Below, piece by piece: positions 44,050-53,120 of a DNA stretch of 64,000 nt. The notes below the pieces were generated by a model. That model saw only the letters and a program-made list of their open reading frames with translations. It did no database searches and was not told the origin of the DNA. The translations under genes and the position numbers were made by a program. Position 1 is the stretch's first letter. Each line of letters starts with the position of its first letter. Source of the DNA: Clostridiales bacterium (GTDB lineage Bacteria > Bacillota_E > Sulfobacillia > Sulfobacillales > JAIMBI01); the NCBI GenBank assembly GCA_027318915.1, contig DAHVOH010000005.1, forward strand, positions 4,183 to 68,182, in the 5' to 3' direction.

Positions 44050-44494
44050 GCAACTGACAAGCCTGCTCGACGCGATGCGCAACGACCTTTTGCAGATGGC
44101 CCAGTTGGGCGACCCCGCCGTCGCCGCGGCCGTGGAACGCATGGTGCCGGTCTTGGACGGTCCCTGGTCGGTCAGGGTGCTGGGATTGGCGACAGAATTC
44201 GCGACCGAAGTCTCCGCGGCGCTGCCGGCGGGCCACGTGGAAGTGCGCCTGCGTGGCTCGGACGTTGGCTTCGTCTATGTGGAAGAGAAGCCCTCGGCGC
44301 CCGTGTCGGCGCCGGACGCCGACCCGGCCGCCCGCATTACGCTCCGGCTGCCGGCGGCTCTGAAGGATCAAGTCGAGGGTGAGGCGGCACGTGAGGGCGT
44401 GTCCGTCAACAGCTGGATCGCCGGGGCCGTGGCCGGTGCCCTAAGCCGCCGTCGATCCGCTCGGCGCCATCTCACCGGCTTTGGACAAGCGTAG
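44048..44494 (+). CDS. Ribbon-helix-helix (Arc/HicB-like) protein with N-terminal unknown domain
   Basis: 148 aa. The C-terminal 45 residues (ARITLRLPAALKDQVEGEAA, then VSVNSWIAGAVAGAL) form an Arc-type RHH DNA-binding domain. The N-terminal 85 residues (LLDAMRNDLLQMAQLGDPAVA, then VRVLGLATEFATEVSAALPAGH) are not recognised and may bind a ligand or partner. ATG at 44048 is placed as a leaderless start. It is followed after 10 nt by a DUF4097 gene. Probable autorepressor, by inference from the repeats in its promoter. Confidence 0.8.
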   Translation: MQLTSLLDAMRNDLLQMAQLGDPAVAAAVERMVPVLDGPWSVRVLGLATEFATEVSAALPAGHVEVRLRGSDVGFVYVEEKPSAPVSAPDADPAARITLRLPAALKDQVEGEAAREGVSVNSWIAGAVAGALSRRRSARRHLTGFGQA

Positions 44495-44504
44495 GAGGAT
44501 GTCG

Positions 44505-45434
44505 ATGCAACATTTCGAGACGCCCGGGAAGGTCCGCGTCTTCGTCACCAATCGGGCCGGTTGGATTGAGGTCACCGCCGACGAGACCACGGTGACCGAG
44601 GTGGAGACGGTGGCGCTCTACCCGGAAGCCGAAGAGGTGGCGCGGGCCACCCGCGTGACGTCCGCGCCCGCTCCCGACGGTTTCGCGGTTCGGGTGGAGG
44701 TGCCCGCCCGCCAACAGCTGTGGGGAACACGCGCAGACGCGGTGGGGGTGCGCCTCCGGGTTCCGGTGGACACGGACCTGGACGTGACCGCCGCGTCCGC
44801 CGATGTGAAGACGCGCGGGGGACTTGGCGCCGTCCGCGTGGAAACGGCGTCGGGCGACGTCTGGCTGGACGCGGTCCGCGCCAACGCTCGGGTCGCCACC
44901 GCGAGTGGCGACGTCGCGGTCACGTCCTGCGGCGGACCCGCCAACATCCGCACAGCCAGCGGCGATGTGCGCGTTGAGAAGGTTTCTGGTCCGCTCCAGA
45001 TTCAGTCCGCGTCCGGCGACCAGGTGGTGGGGACGGCACCAGATGCCTGCCGGCTTGAGTCAGCCTCGGGCGATATTCGAATCCGGCAGGCTCTTGGATC
45101 CTTGGAGATCCGCACGGCATCCGGAGACATCACGGTCGAGACGGCGCGCGGCCAACTAGCCTTGTCCTCCCGGTCCGGTGATGTCGAGGTGGGCAGCGCG
45201 GTGGAAGGCCGAACCCTGCTGGACACCGCGTCGGGAGACATCGTGCTGGGAATCGCGCCGGGATCGCGCCTGGCGGTCAACGCCCACAGCCGATCCGGGG
45301 ACGTGTATTCCGCCATTGCCCTGGAGTCGGAGCCGTTGGGCGATCAAACGTCCCCGCTCATCGACGTGGAGGCCAACACGGGCAGCGGCGATATACGCAT
45401 CCAACGCGCCTTCTCGGCGACCGAAATGCCGTAG
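44505..45434 (+). CDS. DUF4097-family beta-helix protein with SGD repeats
   Basis: 309 aa. After about 100 residues the chain is built from some ten repeats of about 18-25 residues, each containing (T/S)-x-SGD-(V/I): ETASGDV, ATASGDV, RTASGDV, QSASGDQ, ESASGDI, RTASGDI and so on. This is the parallel beta-helix pattern of DUF4097 (adhesin-like/YvlB). No signal peptide. YvlB-like proteins are linked with envelope-stress operons in B. subtilis. The ATG at 44505 lies 6 nt after AGGAGG; an ATG at 44499 abuts it. Confidence 0.85.
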   Translation: MQHFETPGKVRVFVTNRAGWIEVTADETTVTEVETVALYPEAEEVARATRVTSAPAPDGFAVRVEVPARQQLWGTRADAVGVRLRVPVDTDLDVTAASADVKTRGGLGAVRVETASGDVWLDAVRANARVATASGDVAVTSCGGPANIRTASGDVRVEKVSGPLQIQSASGDQVVGTAPDACRLESASGDIRIRQALGSLEIRTASGDITVETARGQLALSSRSGDVEVGSAVEGRTLLDTASGDIVLGIAPGSRLAVNAHSRSGDVYSAIALESEPLGDQTSPLIDVEANTGSGDIRIQRAFSATEMP

Positions 45435-45473
45435 GCCCAAGGGCGCCACCGCACGCACGAAACCTCGGCTCGG

Positions 45474-46162
45474 TTAGGCGGAGGGCAGCGGCAGGAGGGG
45501 AGCGGATCCGAGCTCCCGGGGCGGGTCTCCCGCCACCAATGCGGCAAACGCCTCTTCGGCCCGTTGTACGATGGCATCGGGCTCGACCGCTTCGAGACAG
45601 GCACAAATGAGCCGGTAAGCGTCCGGACGGCGGTCGGCCAGTACCGGCAACTGTCTTCGCACCGTGGGCGGCCAGACGCTTTCCACCCGGAACACATGCG
45701 CCAGCAACTCCTCGACGAAGCGTCCCCGCATCAGCAACAGGCTGGCCGGGTCGTGCCCGGCCAGCCAGGCCATGGTGCGCAGGGACTGCGCCAGTTCCCA
45801 TCGGCCGTACGCGGCCTGGGTCGGATCCGGCGGCGGCGGCTTGCCAGCACGGACGCCACCCGGGCGAGACGCTCAGCCGCCACGTGATCCGGATCCCAGA
45901 GAATGCGCGCGCCGCGCAGAGTCGCCCGCTGAATGGGCCTGCGGTCCAGGGCCGCGGCCGGGAGATACAGCACCTCTGTCAAGCGGCCCTGGAAGACCCC
46001 CACGCGCAGGGCTCGTTCGGATGCATTCCACACGGCCACCACGTCGATGTCGCTGCTGGGGTCCGCCTCCCCTCGTGCCCACGACCCGGCGACCAGGACC
46101 GCCCGCACGTCGGGCACTCCGGATCGAACGGCCTCTACCAGAGCCGTTTCGTCCAATGACAT
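45474..46162 (-). pseudogene. Nucleotidyltransferase gene with an apparent frameshift
   Basis: From the ATG at 46162 the frame encodes a Pol-beta-type nucleotidyltransferase: VLVAGSWARGEADPSSDIDVVAVW (GS...DxD), then ILWDPDHVAAERLARVASVLA. It then runs into nonsense, while the next frame continues smoothly with KPPPPDPTQAAYGRWELAQS, LRTMAWLAGHDPASLLLMRG and on to 45474. The switch lies in a run of CCG/GCC repeats at about 45840-45855. The two parts together would give a normal protein of about 230 aa. Either a true frameshift, slippage in the repeat, or a sequence error. Confidence 0.75.
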
Positions 46163-46182
46163 CGCACCCGCCTCGCTTTCCC

Positions 46183-47961
46183 TCAATTCGGAGGAATCGA
46201 GTTGCCCTGCGCGACGCCGTTGGGCAGGTTGTTGTGCACGTATGGCGCGATATGCCAGTACTTCATCAGCCAGGCCGCCATCTTCGCCCAGACGGGGGCC
46301 GACACGGTCCCGCCGTAGATGTCCGCCTTGGGGTCGTTGATCATCACCACCATGGCGAACTTGGGGTTGGGCATCGGCCCGTAGCCGGCGTAGGAGGACA
46401 CATACACCGTATTGGACGTTCGTCCGTTCACGATTTGCTGGGCGGTTCCGGTCTTGCCGGCCCACGTGTACCCTTTGACCTGCGCATAGATGCCGGTTCC
46501 GTACCCCACCTCACGCTCCATCATGATGTGCAGTTCATGAGCCACGAAGCGGTTGATGGGCCGCCCCTCAACGACCGGATGGAACCGTTGCAGGACTTGG
46601 CCCGTCGGCGAGAGGATGGCGCGGCGGATGCGCGGCTTCAACAATACGCCGTTGTTGGCCACCGCGCTGATCATGGTCACCTCCTGCATGGGCGTGACGG
46701 CGATGCCCTGGCCAAAGGCGATGGTGGCCAAATCGATGGGATTGACCTGCGCTTCGGGAATGAAGATGCCGTCGCTGTCGCCCGGCAATCCGATGCCTGA
46801 GCGGTGAAAGAATCCATACGCCTTGATCATCTGATACAGACGGGCCACCCCGAGACGAAGCCCAACATCCATGAACACTTGATCCGAAGACAGTTCCAGG
46901 CCGCGCGTGAAGGAAATCCATCCCCAACCGCCGGGGACCCAGTCGTCAATCCGCAGCCCGTCCACAATCTTGTAGCCGACCGTGTCAAACATGGTGGTCG
47001 GCTTCACCACGCCGTCCATCAGCCCGGCGGAGGCGGTCACGGGCTTGAAGATGGAGCCCGGCGGTATGGGGTCGCTGACAGCCCAGTTGGTGAAGTCCAC
47101 CGTCTGATAGTTCCAGTAATGGTTGGGGTTGTAGGTTGGGTAGTTGGCCAAAGCCAGCACCGCGCCGGTATGCGGATCCATGATGATGATGGTGCCGTTC
47201 TTGGCATGAAACTTTTGCACGTCCTGCGCCAACAGCAACTCCGCCTCACGCTCGATATTGCTGTCGATCGTCAATTCCACCGTGTCTCCGGCCACGGGAT
47301 TGGTGCGCTGGCTTGTCCAGGCGGGGAGGGGCGACCCCTGCACGGTGGTGGCCACCGTCCAATGCCCGGCCTTTCCTGCCAGCAGCGCGTTGTCCTCGTA
47401 TTCGATGCCGGCCACGCCCTGCCCGCTGCTGTTGACAAAGCCGACCACCTGGGCCGCCAGCTCACCGTTGGGATACTCGCGGCGCTCGGTGGGCACCAGC
47501 GTGATGCCGGGCAGACGCGCCTGTTCATTCAACAGGACGTGAGCCTGGGTGGGCGTGATGTATTCGTCGATCAATCGGTACCAGCTGCGCCCGCTGAGGG
47601 CCGAAGCGAGCTGGGCCGCGCTGTAGGGCAGTTCCTGCGCCAGAAGGCGGGCCTCCTGACCGACAAGCCCCGGCTGGCCGAGCTGCTTGGCGACGGCGGC
47701 GATGACGCGCGGAGCCGCCGTCACGGTGTATGCGGGCACGTCCAGAGCCAGCACCCGTCCGTTGCGGTCGACGATAGCTCCCCGCGGCGCCGTGAGCACA
47801 AAGGTATGCACATGCTCGGCCTTGGCCAATCCCGAGAAGACGCTTCCGCGCACGGCCTGAATGTCGGTCAAGCGCCACACCAACCAAAGGCTCCACAGCA
47901 GCGCCACGGCCAGCACCATCAACGCTCGGAGCTGGAACTTCCGGCGCTGCGTACTCACCAA
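46183..47961 (-). CDS. Class B penicillin-binding protein (transpeptidase)
   Basis: Peptidoglycan D,D-transpeptidase of the FtsI/SpoVD type. One N-terminal membrane helix (about 12-30), a dimerisation domain with APRGAIVDRNGRVLA, then the transpeptidase: S303IFK306 (GSIFKP), S358-S-D360 where S-x-N is expected, and K503TG (AGKTGTAQ). No PASTA domains. 592 aa. It could act in septation, elongation or spore cortex; the sporulation-rich context does not decide. The start is set by MVSTQRRKFQ. Confidence 0.92.
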   Translation of the reverse strand: MVSTQRRKFQLRALMVLAVALLWSLWLVWRLTDIQAVRGSVFSGLAKAEHVHTFVLTAPRGAIVDRNGRVLALDVPAYTVTAAPRVIAAVAKQLGQPGLVGQEARLLAQELPYSAAQLASALSGRSWYRLIDEYITPTQAHVLLNEQARLPGITLVPTERREYPNGELAAQVVGFVNSSGQGVAGIEYEDNALLAGKAGHWTVATTVQGSPLPAWTSQRTNPVAGDTVELTIDSNIEREAELLLAQDVQKFHAKNGTIIIMDPHTGAVLALANYPTYNPNHYWNYQTVDFTNWAVSDPIPPGSIFKPVTASAGLMDGVVKPTTMFDTVGYKIVDGLRIDDWVPGGWGWISFTRGLELSSDQVFMDVGLRLGVARLYQMIKAYGFFHRSGIGLPGDSDGIFIPEAQVNPIDLATIAFGQGIAVTPMQEVTMISAVANNGVLLKPRIRRAILSPTGQVLQRFHPVVEGRPINRFVAHELHIMMEREVGYGTGIYAQVKGYTWAGKTGTAQQIVNGRTSNTVYVSSYAGYGPMPNPKFAMVVMINDPKADIYGGTVSAPVWAKMAAWLMKYWHIAPYVHNNLPNGVAQGNSIPPN

Positions 47962-48207
47962 GGTTGTTCCCCGCCTCTCGCGCTGTGCGTCGTCGCTGGC
48001 CGCACGCGATCACCCCTTGGCTGGTCCGGGCCACACCGCGGCCGGACCCGGTGTGCGGCCTCTGCACGGTTGTAGCACAGGCCACGGCAGATGAAAAGGC
48101 AGAGACTCCCAGCCGTTGGTCGGGAGAGGATTTCCCTGCCCGGTCGCGAATCCTGTCCGGAGAGGGCCTGAGGCGCCGCTTCCGGCGGCAGGCAGGAGAT
48201 GATGGGC

Positions 48208-48648
48208 ATGGGGCTCTGGTTGCTGGTGGCCGCGGCCGCCTTGCTGGGAGAACTTCTCACCCTTTCGTTTTATCTGGTGTACGAGGCTCTGGCCGCTGCC
48301 CTGACGGCGGCGGTCGCGTCGATGGTGCCCAGCCTGACGCTGCAACTGGTGTTTTTTGTATTGGTGTCGTTCGTGTCGCTCTTTGTCTTGCGGCCCCGCA
48401 CCGTCAGCTACCTGCTCCGGGTGCGGCCCAGCCAGACCGTCCAGTATCCCGATTTGGTGGGCCGCGTGGTGGTGGTGCGGGAACGGGTCACCGATCACGG
48501 CGGGCAGGTCGATCTGGGCGGGGGCGAGTATTGGTCGGCGCGATCATTCCCGCCCGATGCCGTGTTTGAAGCCGGGTCCGAGGTCGAGGTGGCCTACCGC
48601 GAAGGCTTGAAGCTGGTGGTACAAGCACGCACGCCGCGGGAAGGCTAA
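48208..48648 (+). CDS. NfeD-like membrane protein
   Basis: 146 aa (start at the third of three nearby ATGs, 9 nt after AGGAG). Two or three membrane helices (LWLLVAAAALLGELLTLSFY, LQLVFFVLVSFVSLFVL) followed by an OB-fold domain (LVGRVVVVRERVTDHGGQVDLGGGEYWSARS). NfeD proteins partner with SPFH proteins, and a SPFH gene follows after about 117 nt. The pair probably organises membrane domains. Confidence 0.9.
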   Translation: MGLWLLVAAAALLGELLTLSFYLVYEALAAALTAAVASMVPSLTLQLVFFVLVSFVSLFVLRPRTVSYLLRVRPSQTVQYPDLVGRVVVVRERVTDHGGQVDLGGGEYWSARSFPPDAVFEAGSEVEVAYREGLKLVVQARTPREG

Positions 48649-48765
48649 TCCCGGGCCGCCGGCAACCACGGGGCCGGCCACCGCGGACAGGCCAGCTCCT
48701 GGTGGGTTTGAGGATGCAGTCTCCGGGGCGGCGCTCCCGTGATTTTCAAGAAGGTGGGGGAGGGT

Positions 48766-49704
48766 ATGACCGGTTCCACCATAGTCATCATTCTGATCAT
48801 CATCGTGCTCATCATTGTCTTTGCTCGTTCCGTGCGCGTGATCCCGCAGAGCCGTGTCGGCATCATTCAGCGCCTCGGCAATTTTCGCCGGGCCGCTCCC
48901 AGCGGCCTCACCCTCTTGGTGCCGTTCGTCGACGTTATGCTGCCGCTGATTGACCTCCGCGAACAGGTCGCCGCCTTCGAACCCCAAGCCGTCATCACCG
49001 CCGACAACGTCGCCATTCAAGTGGCGACCGTTGTCTACTATCAGATCATCGACCCCAAAAGCTCCGTCTATCAGGTGGTCAGCTACCTGCTCGCCCTGGA
49101 GCAGTTGGCCCAGACAACGCTGCGTAACGTGTTCGGAGGCCTCACCTTAGACCAGGCGCTGACCTCCCGGGACGAAATCAACCAGCGCATGCGGTCGGTC
49201 CTGGACGAAGTGACGGAGCGGTGGGGCGTGCGGGTCAACCGGGTGGAGATTAAGGACATCATCCCGCCCAAGGACATTCAGCAGGCGATGGAACGCCAAA
49301 TGCAGGCGGAACGCACCAAGCGGGCGGCCATCCTCACCGCCGAAGGCGAGAAGCAGGCGGCCATCCTCACGGCCGAAGGCCTGAAACAAAGCCACATTTT
49401 AGAAGCCGAGGGCGCCAAACAATCCGCGATTCTGCGGGCTGAAGGCGACGGGCAGGCCATTCTGACCGTGCAGACCGCCCAAGCCAACGCGGCCCGGGTT
49501 CTCTTTGCCGCCCTGCATGAGGCGGGGACATCGGAGGATGTTCTCCGCTATCTGTACCTCCAAGTGCTGCCGCAGCTGGCCGCCAATCCCGCCAATAAAG
49601 TGTTTGTGGTTCCCCCGCCGGCCGAGGCTCTGGCGAGTGCCGGCGCGATCATGGGCAGCGGCATCGCCGCCGGCGCCGCGCCCACCGGCGACGGCCGCAT
49701 CTGA
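48766..49704 (+). CDS. SPFH/stomatin-like protein (paraslipin)
   Basis: 312 aa. N-terminal membrane segment (TIVIILIIIVLIIVFARS), SPFH domain (VIPQSRVGIIQRLGNFRRAA to EIKDIIPPKDIQ), then a helical part with tandem AEGEKQAAILTAEGLKQSHILEAEG repeats that forms a coiled coil. Typical of the stomatin/QmcA group. ATG at 48766 follows GGTGGGGGAGG. Forms a pair with the upstream NfeD gene and ends at a strong terminator. Confidence 0.94.
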   Translation: MTGSTIVIILIIIVLIIVFARSVRVIPQSRVGIIQRLGNFRRAAPSGLTLLVPFVDVMLPLIDLREQVAAFEPQAVITADNVAIQVATVVYYQIIDPKSSVYQVVSYLLALEQLAQTTLRNVFGGLTLDQALTSRDEINQRMRSVLDEVTERWGVRVNRVEIKDIIPPKDIQQAMERQMQAERTKRAAILTAEGEKQAAILTAEGLKQSHILEAEGAKQSAILRAEGDGQAILTVQTAQANAARVLFAALHEAGTSEDVLRYLYLQVLPQLAANPANKVFVVPPPAEALASAGAIMGSGIAAGAAPTGDGRI

Positions 49705-49771
49705 CAATGGCCGCCTAACCAGTGAGCGGCGCGCGCCGGCCGCGCGCCCGGTGCGGAAGCGGCCTCGCCCA

Positions 49772-49809
49772 CCGACGGGGTTGACCGGCCATGCCGGTCA
49801 ACCCCGTCT
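49772..49809 (+). terminator. Strong rho-independent-type terminator after the SPFH gene
   Basis: Sixteen perfect pairs (GACGGGGTTGACCGGC and GCCGGTCAACCCCGTC) around the loop CAT, followed by TTT. Lies 65 nt after the SPFH stop. The rest of 49705-50002 shows no gene. Confidence 0.85.
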
Positions 49810-50002
49810 TTCGAAAGGGGCTTCCGGCCGCCATACGCCCCATCGTTCCATCCCGCCGCGTCCGGGCGCCCGGACCACGGTTGTCTCGTACGCCGCGTCC
49901 CCACGGAATATTTCCGCCCGCTCGCGCCTACCATAACTGAGCGCCGGCCAAGAGCCGCAGGAGGGGTCGCGGTCACGGACCGGTGGCGGAGGGAGGCACT
50001 CC

Positions 50003-50377
50003 ATGGCTCCAGTGCTGCTGGTGGCGGCGCTGTTGGTGGTGTGCCACGAAGCGGGCCACATCCTGAGCGTACGTGCGTTCGGCGGCCACATCCAACGGCT
50101 GGTGTTCCGCGGATTCGCCGTGGGCGTCGCCCTGAGCCTCGACGGACTCTCGACGCGGGAACGACTCTGGACGGCCTGGGCGGGCCCGCTCGCCGAAGGC
50201 GTGGGAGCTGGTGTCATCGCTATCCTCACGGCGGTCGGTGCGTGCTCCCTGCACTTGCTCGCGTGGACCTGCGCCGTGGCGGCCGTAAACGCCGGACTGA
50301 ACCTGGGACCCTGGTGGCCCCACAACGACGGCGCGCTCATCCGCCGATGGAGCCAATCCGCCCACACCCTGTCCTAA
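50003..50377 (+). CDS. Small site-2-protease-like (M50) membrane metalloprotease
   Basis: 124 aa. HEAGH (residues 15-19) in the first membrane helix and NLGPWWPHNDG in the last (N-x-x-P...DG type) make the two halves of the S2P zinc site. About three membrane helices and no PDZ or CBS domain, so it is close to the minimal core. Substrate unknown. ATG at 50003 with GGAGGGAGGC upstream. Stands alone, near the SPFH/NfeD pair. Confidence 0.82.
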   Translation: MAPVLLVAALLVVCHEAGHILSVRAFGGHIQRLVFRGFAVGVALSLDGLSTRERLWTAWAGPLAEGVGAGVIAILTAVGACSLHLLAWTCAVAAVNAGLNLGPWWPHNDGALIRRWSQSAHTLS

Positions 50378-50489
50378 CGGCATCCTGGATGGCGTCAGGC
50401 CAGATGGCCGAGAGACCGCACCACCAAGTGCTGCAACCAGGGGCTCCCACGGGGGCTTCGGTCCGAAGCGACCGCAAGCGGCCGCCCGC

Positions 50490-51257
50490 TCAGTTGTCCT
50501 CCACCTCCACCCAGACGGGTGCATGGTCGGAGGGCCGTTCTGCCGCGCGGAGCGTCCGGTCGACGTCGCTGGCCCGACAGCGGAGGGCCAACTGGGGCGA
50601 GACAAGAATCAGATCGATGCGCAGGCCCAGGTTGCGCCGGAACATTGCCGCCCGATAGTCCCACCATGTATAGCCGGGCTCTTGTGGATGAAGACGGCGG
50701 TAGACGTCCACCAGGCCCGTCTCCTGCAGGCGAGACAGAGCATCGCGTTCGGCGGGCGAGCACAGAATGCTGCCGGTCAATGCGACCGGGTCATAAACAT
50801 CACGGTCGGCCGGCGCGATGTTATAGTCGCCCAGCACGAGCAGATTGGGGTGGGCCGTCATTTCCTCGCCGATATAGTCCCGCAGGTGGGACAACCAGTC
50901 CAGTTTGTAGCGGTACGCGTCCGTTCCCACCGCTTTTCCATTGGGGACATACACGGTCACAATGCGAAGGTCGCGCCACGTCGCGGCCAACACGCGCGCC
51001 TGAGCATCCTCCACGGCCGGAAGCCCCTTGCGCGGAGCGGTGAGGGGCTCTCGCGCCAGGATGGCCACGCCATTATAGGCGGACTGCCCGTGGTACAGCA
51101 CCTGGTAGTCATGGGCGGCCAGATCGCCCACCGGGAAGAGGTCGTCGGGCACCTTCGTCTCCTGCAGGCAGAGGACGTCCGGCGTGTGGTCATCCAGCCA
51201 GGCGCAGACCTGCGGAAGGCGCACCCGCAGAGAATTCACGTTCCAGGTAGCAATCAT
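50490..51257 (-). CDS. exoA: Exodeoxyribonuclease III (ExoA/XthA)
   Basis: AP endonuclease and 3' exonuclease of base-excision repair. MIATWNVNSLRVRLPQV, CLQETKV (metal Glu), VYVPNG, LGDYNIAP, and the end GLRIDLILVS...RPSDHAPVWVEV with the catalytic Asp-His. 255 aa, normal. ATG at 51257 aligns with the family; the open stretch upstream lacks a site. Confidence 0.95.
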   Translation of the reverse strand: MIATWNVNSLRVRLPQVCAWLDDHTPDVLCLQETKVPDDLFPVGDLAAHDYQVLYHGQSAYNGVAILAREPLTAPRKGLPAVEDAQARVLAATWRDLRIVTVYVPNGKAVGTDAYRYKLDWLSHLRDYIGEEMTAHPNLLVLGDYNIAPADRDVYDPVALTGSILCSPAERDALSRLQETGLVDVYRRLHPQEPGYTWWDYRAAMFRRNLGLRIDLILVSPQLALRCRASDVDRTLRAAERPSDHAPVWVEVEDN

Positions 51258-51506
51258 CACAGACGACAGCACCTCCGCCCACGTGTCGGCGAAACCGTCT
51301 TTCCTCCTCAGCATAAGCGGCCGCGGGCGGCCTCGTCGAGAAAACGCTTCGTTCATCATCGGCCACGGGCGGGGACACCCACAAGAGGAGACGCCGGTGC
51401 CGGGACGGAACGCTGGATTCGACGGGTCCCCCCGCGGCCGCCGGACGGTCGGCGTGGAGACGGGTCTCGCCGGATCGTGTAGGCTGATGGGGGAGGGGAT
51501 GCGACG

Positions 51507-51860
51507 ATGGCAGCCGAGTCACCCGTGCTTGTGGTGCTGACAACGGGCAAAGAAGCTTTTGTGCGTGCGAACGCCGTCTTGCAGATGACGCTGATGGTGC
51601 GCAAATCCGGGGGCATGCCCGTCGAGTTGATGGGACTCGGGCCGGGCGTAGAAATCTTCCGCGCCAACCAGCGCAATTCGCCGGCGTTTGGACAGATGCT
51701 GGACGCGCTGCGGGAAGCGGGCGTCGACCTTACGGTCTGCGAGGTTTCGCTCGAAAGTCTGGGTCTGACCGTCGATCAGATGTTCCCGGCGCGCCGGGTG
51801 CGCGGCGGGGTTGAAATCGCCGAGAAACTCGCGGCGGGGTATACCCTGCTGACATTCTGA
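51507..51860 (+). CDS. DsrE-family protein
   Basis: 117 aa DsrE/DsrF-like fold: PVLVVLTTGKEAFVRANAVLQMTLMVRKSGGMPVELMGLGPGV and GVEIAEKLAAGYTLLTF. A single Cys in VDLTVCEVSLES, at the usual active position, suggests sulfur-carrier or thiol chemistry. ATG at 51507, with GGGGGAGGGG upstream. No sulfur-oxidation genes around it in this window. 51861-52127 holds no gene I can see. Confidence 0.85.
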   Translation: MAAESPVLVVLTTGKEAFVRANAVLQMTLMVRKSGGMPVELMGLGPGVEIFRANQRNSPAFGQMLDALREAGVDLTVCEVSLESLGLTVDQMFPARRVRGGVEIAEKLAAGYTLLTF

Positions 51861-52127
51861 GCCGGGCGCTTGTCCGGGCGTCAAGACGGCACCGCATGAG
51901 GGCCGGCCATTCCGGACCCCACGCGGCTCGGCGCCTTTTGATGGTGTAGAGACGTCATGCGAAGGGGCCCTCTCTCCGTTCACCGGCGCCGCGGCGGCCC
52001 GTACGGCTGCGATAACAGGCGACAGACTACGTTCCGGGCGTGCCACCTCAGTGAGCCGGGTCAGGTTGACTGCACTCCCGGTCGCCGCCCGCGGACACGC
52101 GGGTCGGGTGAATGCAGGGATGGCGCC

Positions 52128-53120
52128 TCAATAATCTCTGCGCCAGAGCAGTTCTTCCAGGGCGGCCGGGGTTCTCGCTTGCTCCCAGCGGGGAATCGTC
52201 TTCGACAATGCCGGACCATGGTCGTACGGAAAGAGCAGCAGAAAAGCGGTGGCCCGGGATTCCCAACCCGGTTGGAACAGGGGCCCGTCGCCGTAGGCCG
52301 ACCGAAACGCGGTCAGGAGCGCCGACTCGCCGGCAAACAAACCGGCGTAAAGCACCACCAATTCATAAGCGGCATTTTGGATCTCGGCGTCGGCCCAATC
52401 GATGAGCCCCGTGATTTCCGGGCCCGAAGAACCCGGCGCGACGAACACATGATCCGCGGTGATGTCCCCGTGGGTCAAGACGCCCGCGGGCATGCCACTG
52501 AGCGCCCGGGTCAAATAGTCCTCGGCCTGCCCGAGATCGAAGTGGGCCCAAGCCGCACCGGACGCCCGGCGCGCCGCCGCCGTGCGCCAACGGTCAAGGA
52601 GGCGATCCGAGGATTGGGCGGCCAGCTCCTGACCGCGACCGTGCCAGTCCACGTCATGCAGGCAACGCACCATCGCTCCCACCCGGTGAGCCATGTATTC
52701 TCGATCCCGTCGCCGCATTTGATCACGCACGATGCTCCAAGGCTGTCCGGAGACACGGCCAAGAACGGCATAGGGCCAGGGCCAATCGTCCTCCCCCGGA
52801 AAGAGGACGCCCGCCGCCCGCCACGCCGGTCGCGGAATCCGGCTTTGCTCGACGGCGCAGAGCAGCCGATAGACTCGCCGTTCGCTCCGGGCGTCCTCTC
52901 CCCAATGGGGCGCGTAAAACTTGACGACATAGCCTCCGCCGGTCACAAATACCGGATGGGAACCGGGGACGCCGGCATCCAGAGGCCCGGGAGCGGGGAG
53001 GCGGTGTCGGCGGGCCACCCATTCCACGTACGGTCGAAAGACGTCGGCATCGGTGAACCACGACGCATATCCGCCCGTTGCCAGCGGTGGACAGACCAAA
53101 TAAGGCAGAGAACAGGCCAC
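52128..53120 (-). CDS. Aminoglycoside phosphotransferase-like kinase (APH)
   Basis: About 330 aa, kinase fold. The nucleotide-binding lobe has YVVKFYAPHWGEDARSERRVYRLL. The catalytic loop reads THGDITADHVF, where the usual HGDxxxxN has His for Asn, and the metal-binding block is ITGLIDWADAEI. Substrate unknown; the family includes antibiotic, choline and homoserine kinases. GTG at 53120, placed after GAGGAGAGG; the frame is open further upstream, so the start is not certain. Divergent from a nucleotidyltransferase gene. Confidence 0.82.
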   Translation of the reverse strand: MACSLPYLVCPPLATGGYASWFTDADVFRPYVEWVARRHRLPAPGPLDAGVPGSHPVFVTGGGYVVKFYAPHWGEDARSERRVYRLLCAVEQSRIPRPAWRAAGVLFPGEDDWPWPYAVLGRVSGQPWSIVRDQMRRRDREYMAHRVGAMVRCLHDVDWHGRGQELAAQSSDRLLDRWRTAAARRASGAAWAHFDLGQAEDYLTRALSGMPAGVLTHGDITADHVFVAPGSSGPEITGLIDWADAEIQNAAYELVVLYAGLFAGESALLTAFRSAYGDGPLFQPGWESRATAFLLLFPYDHGPALSKTIPRWEQARTPAALEELLWRRDY

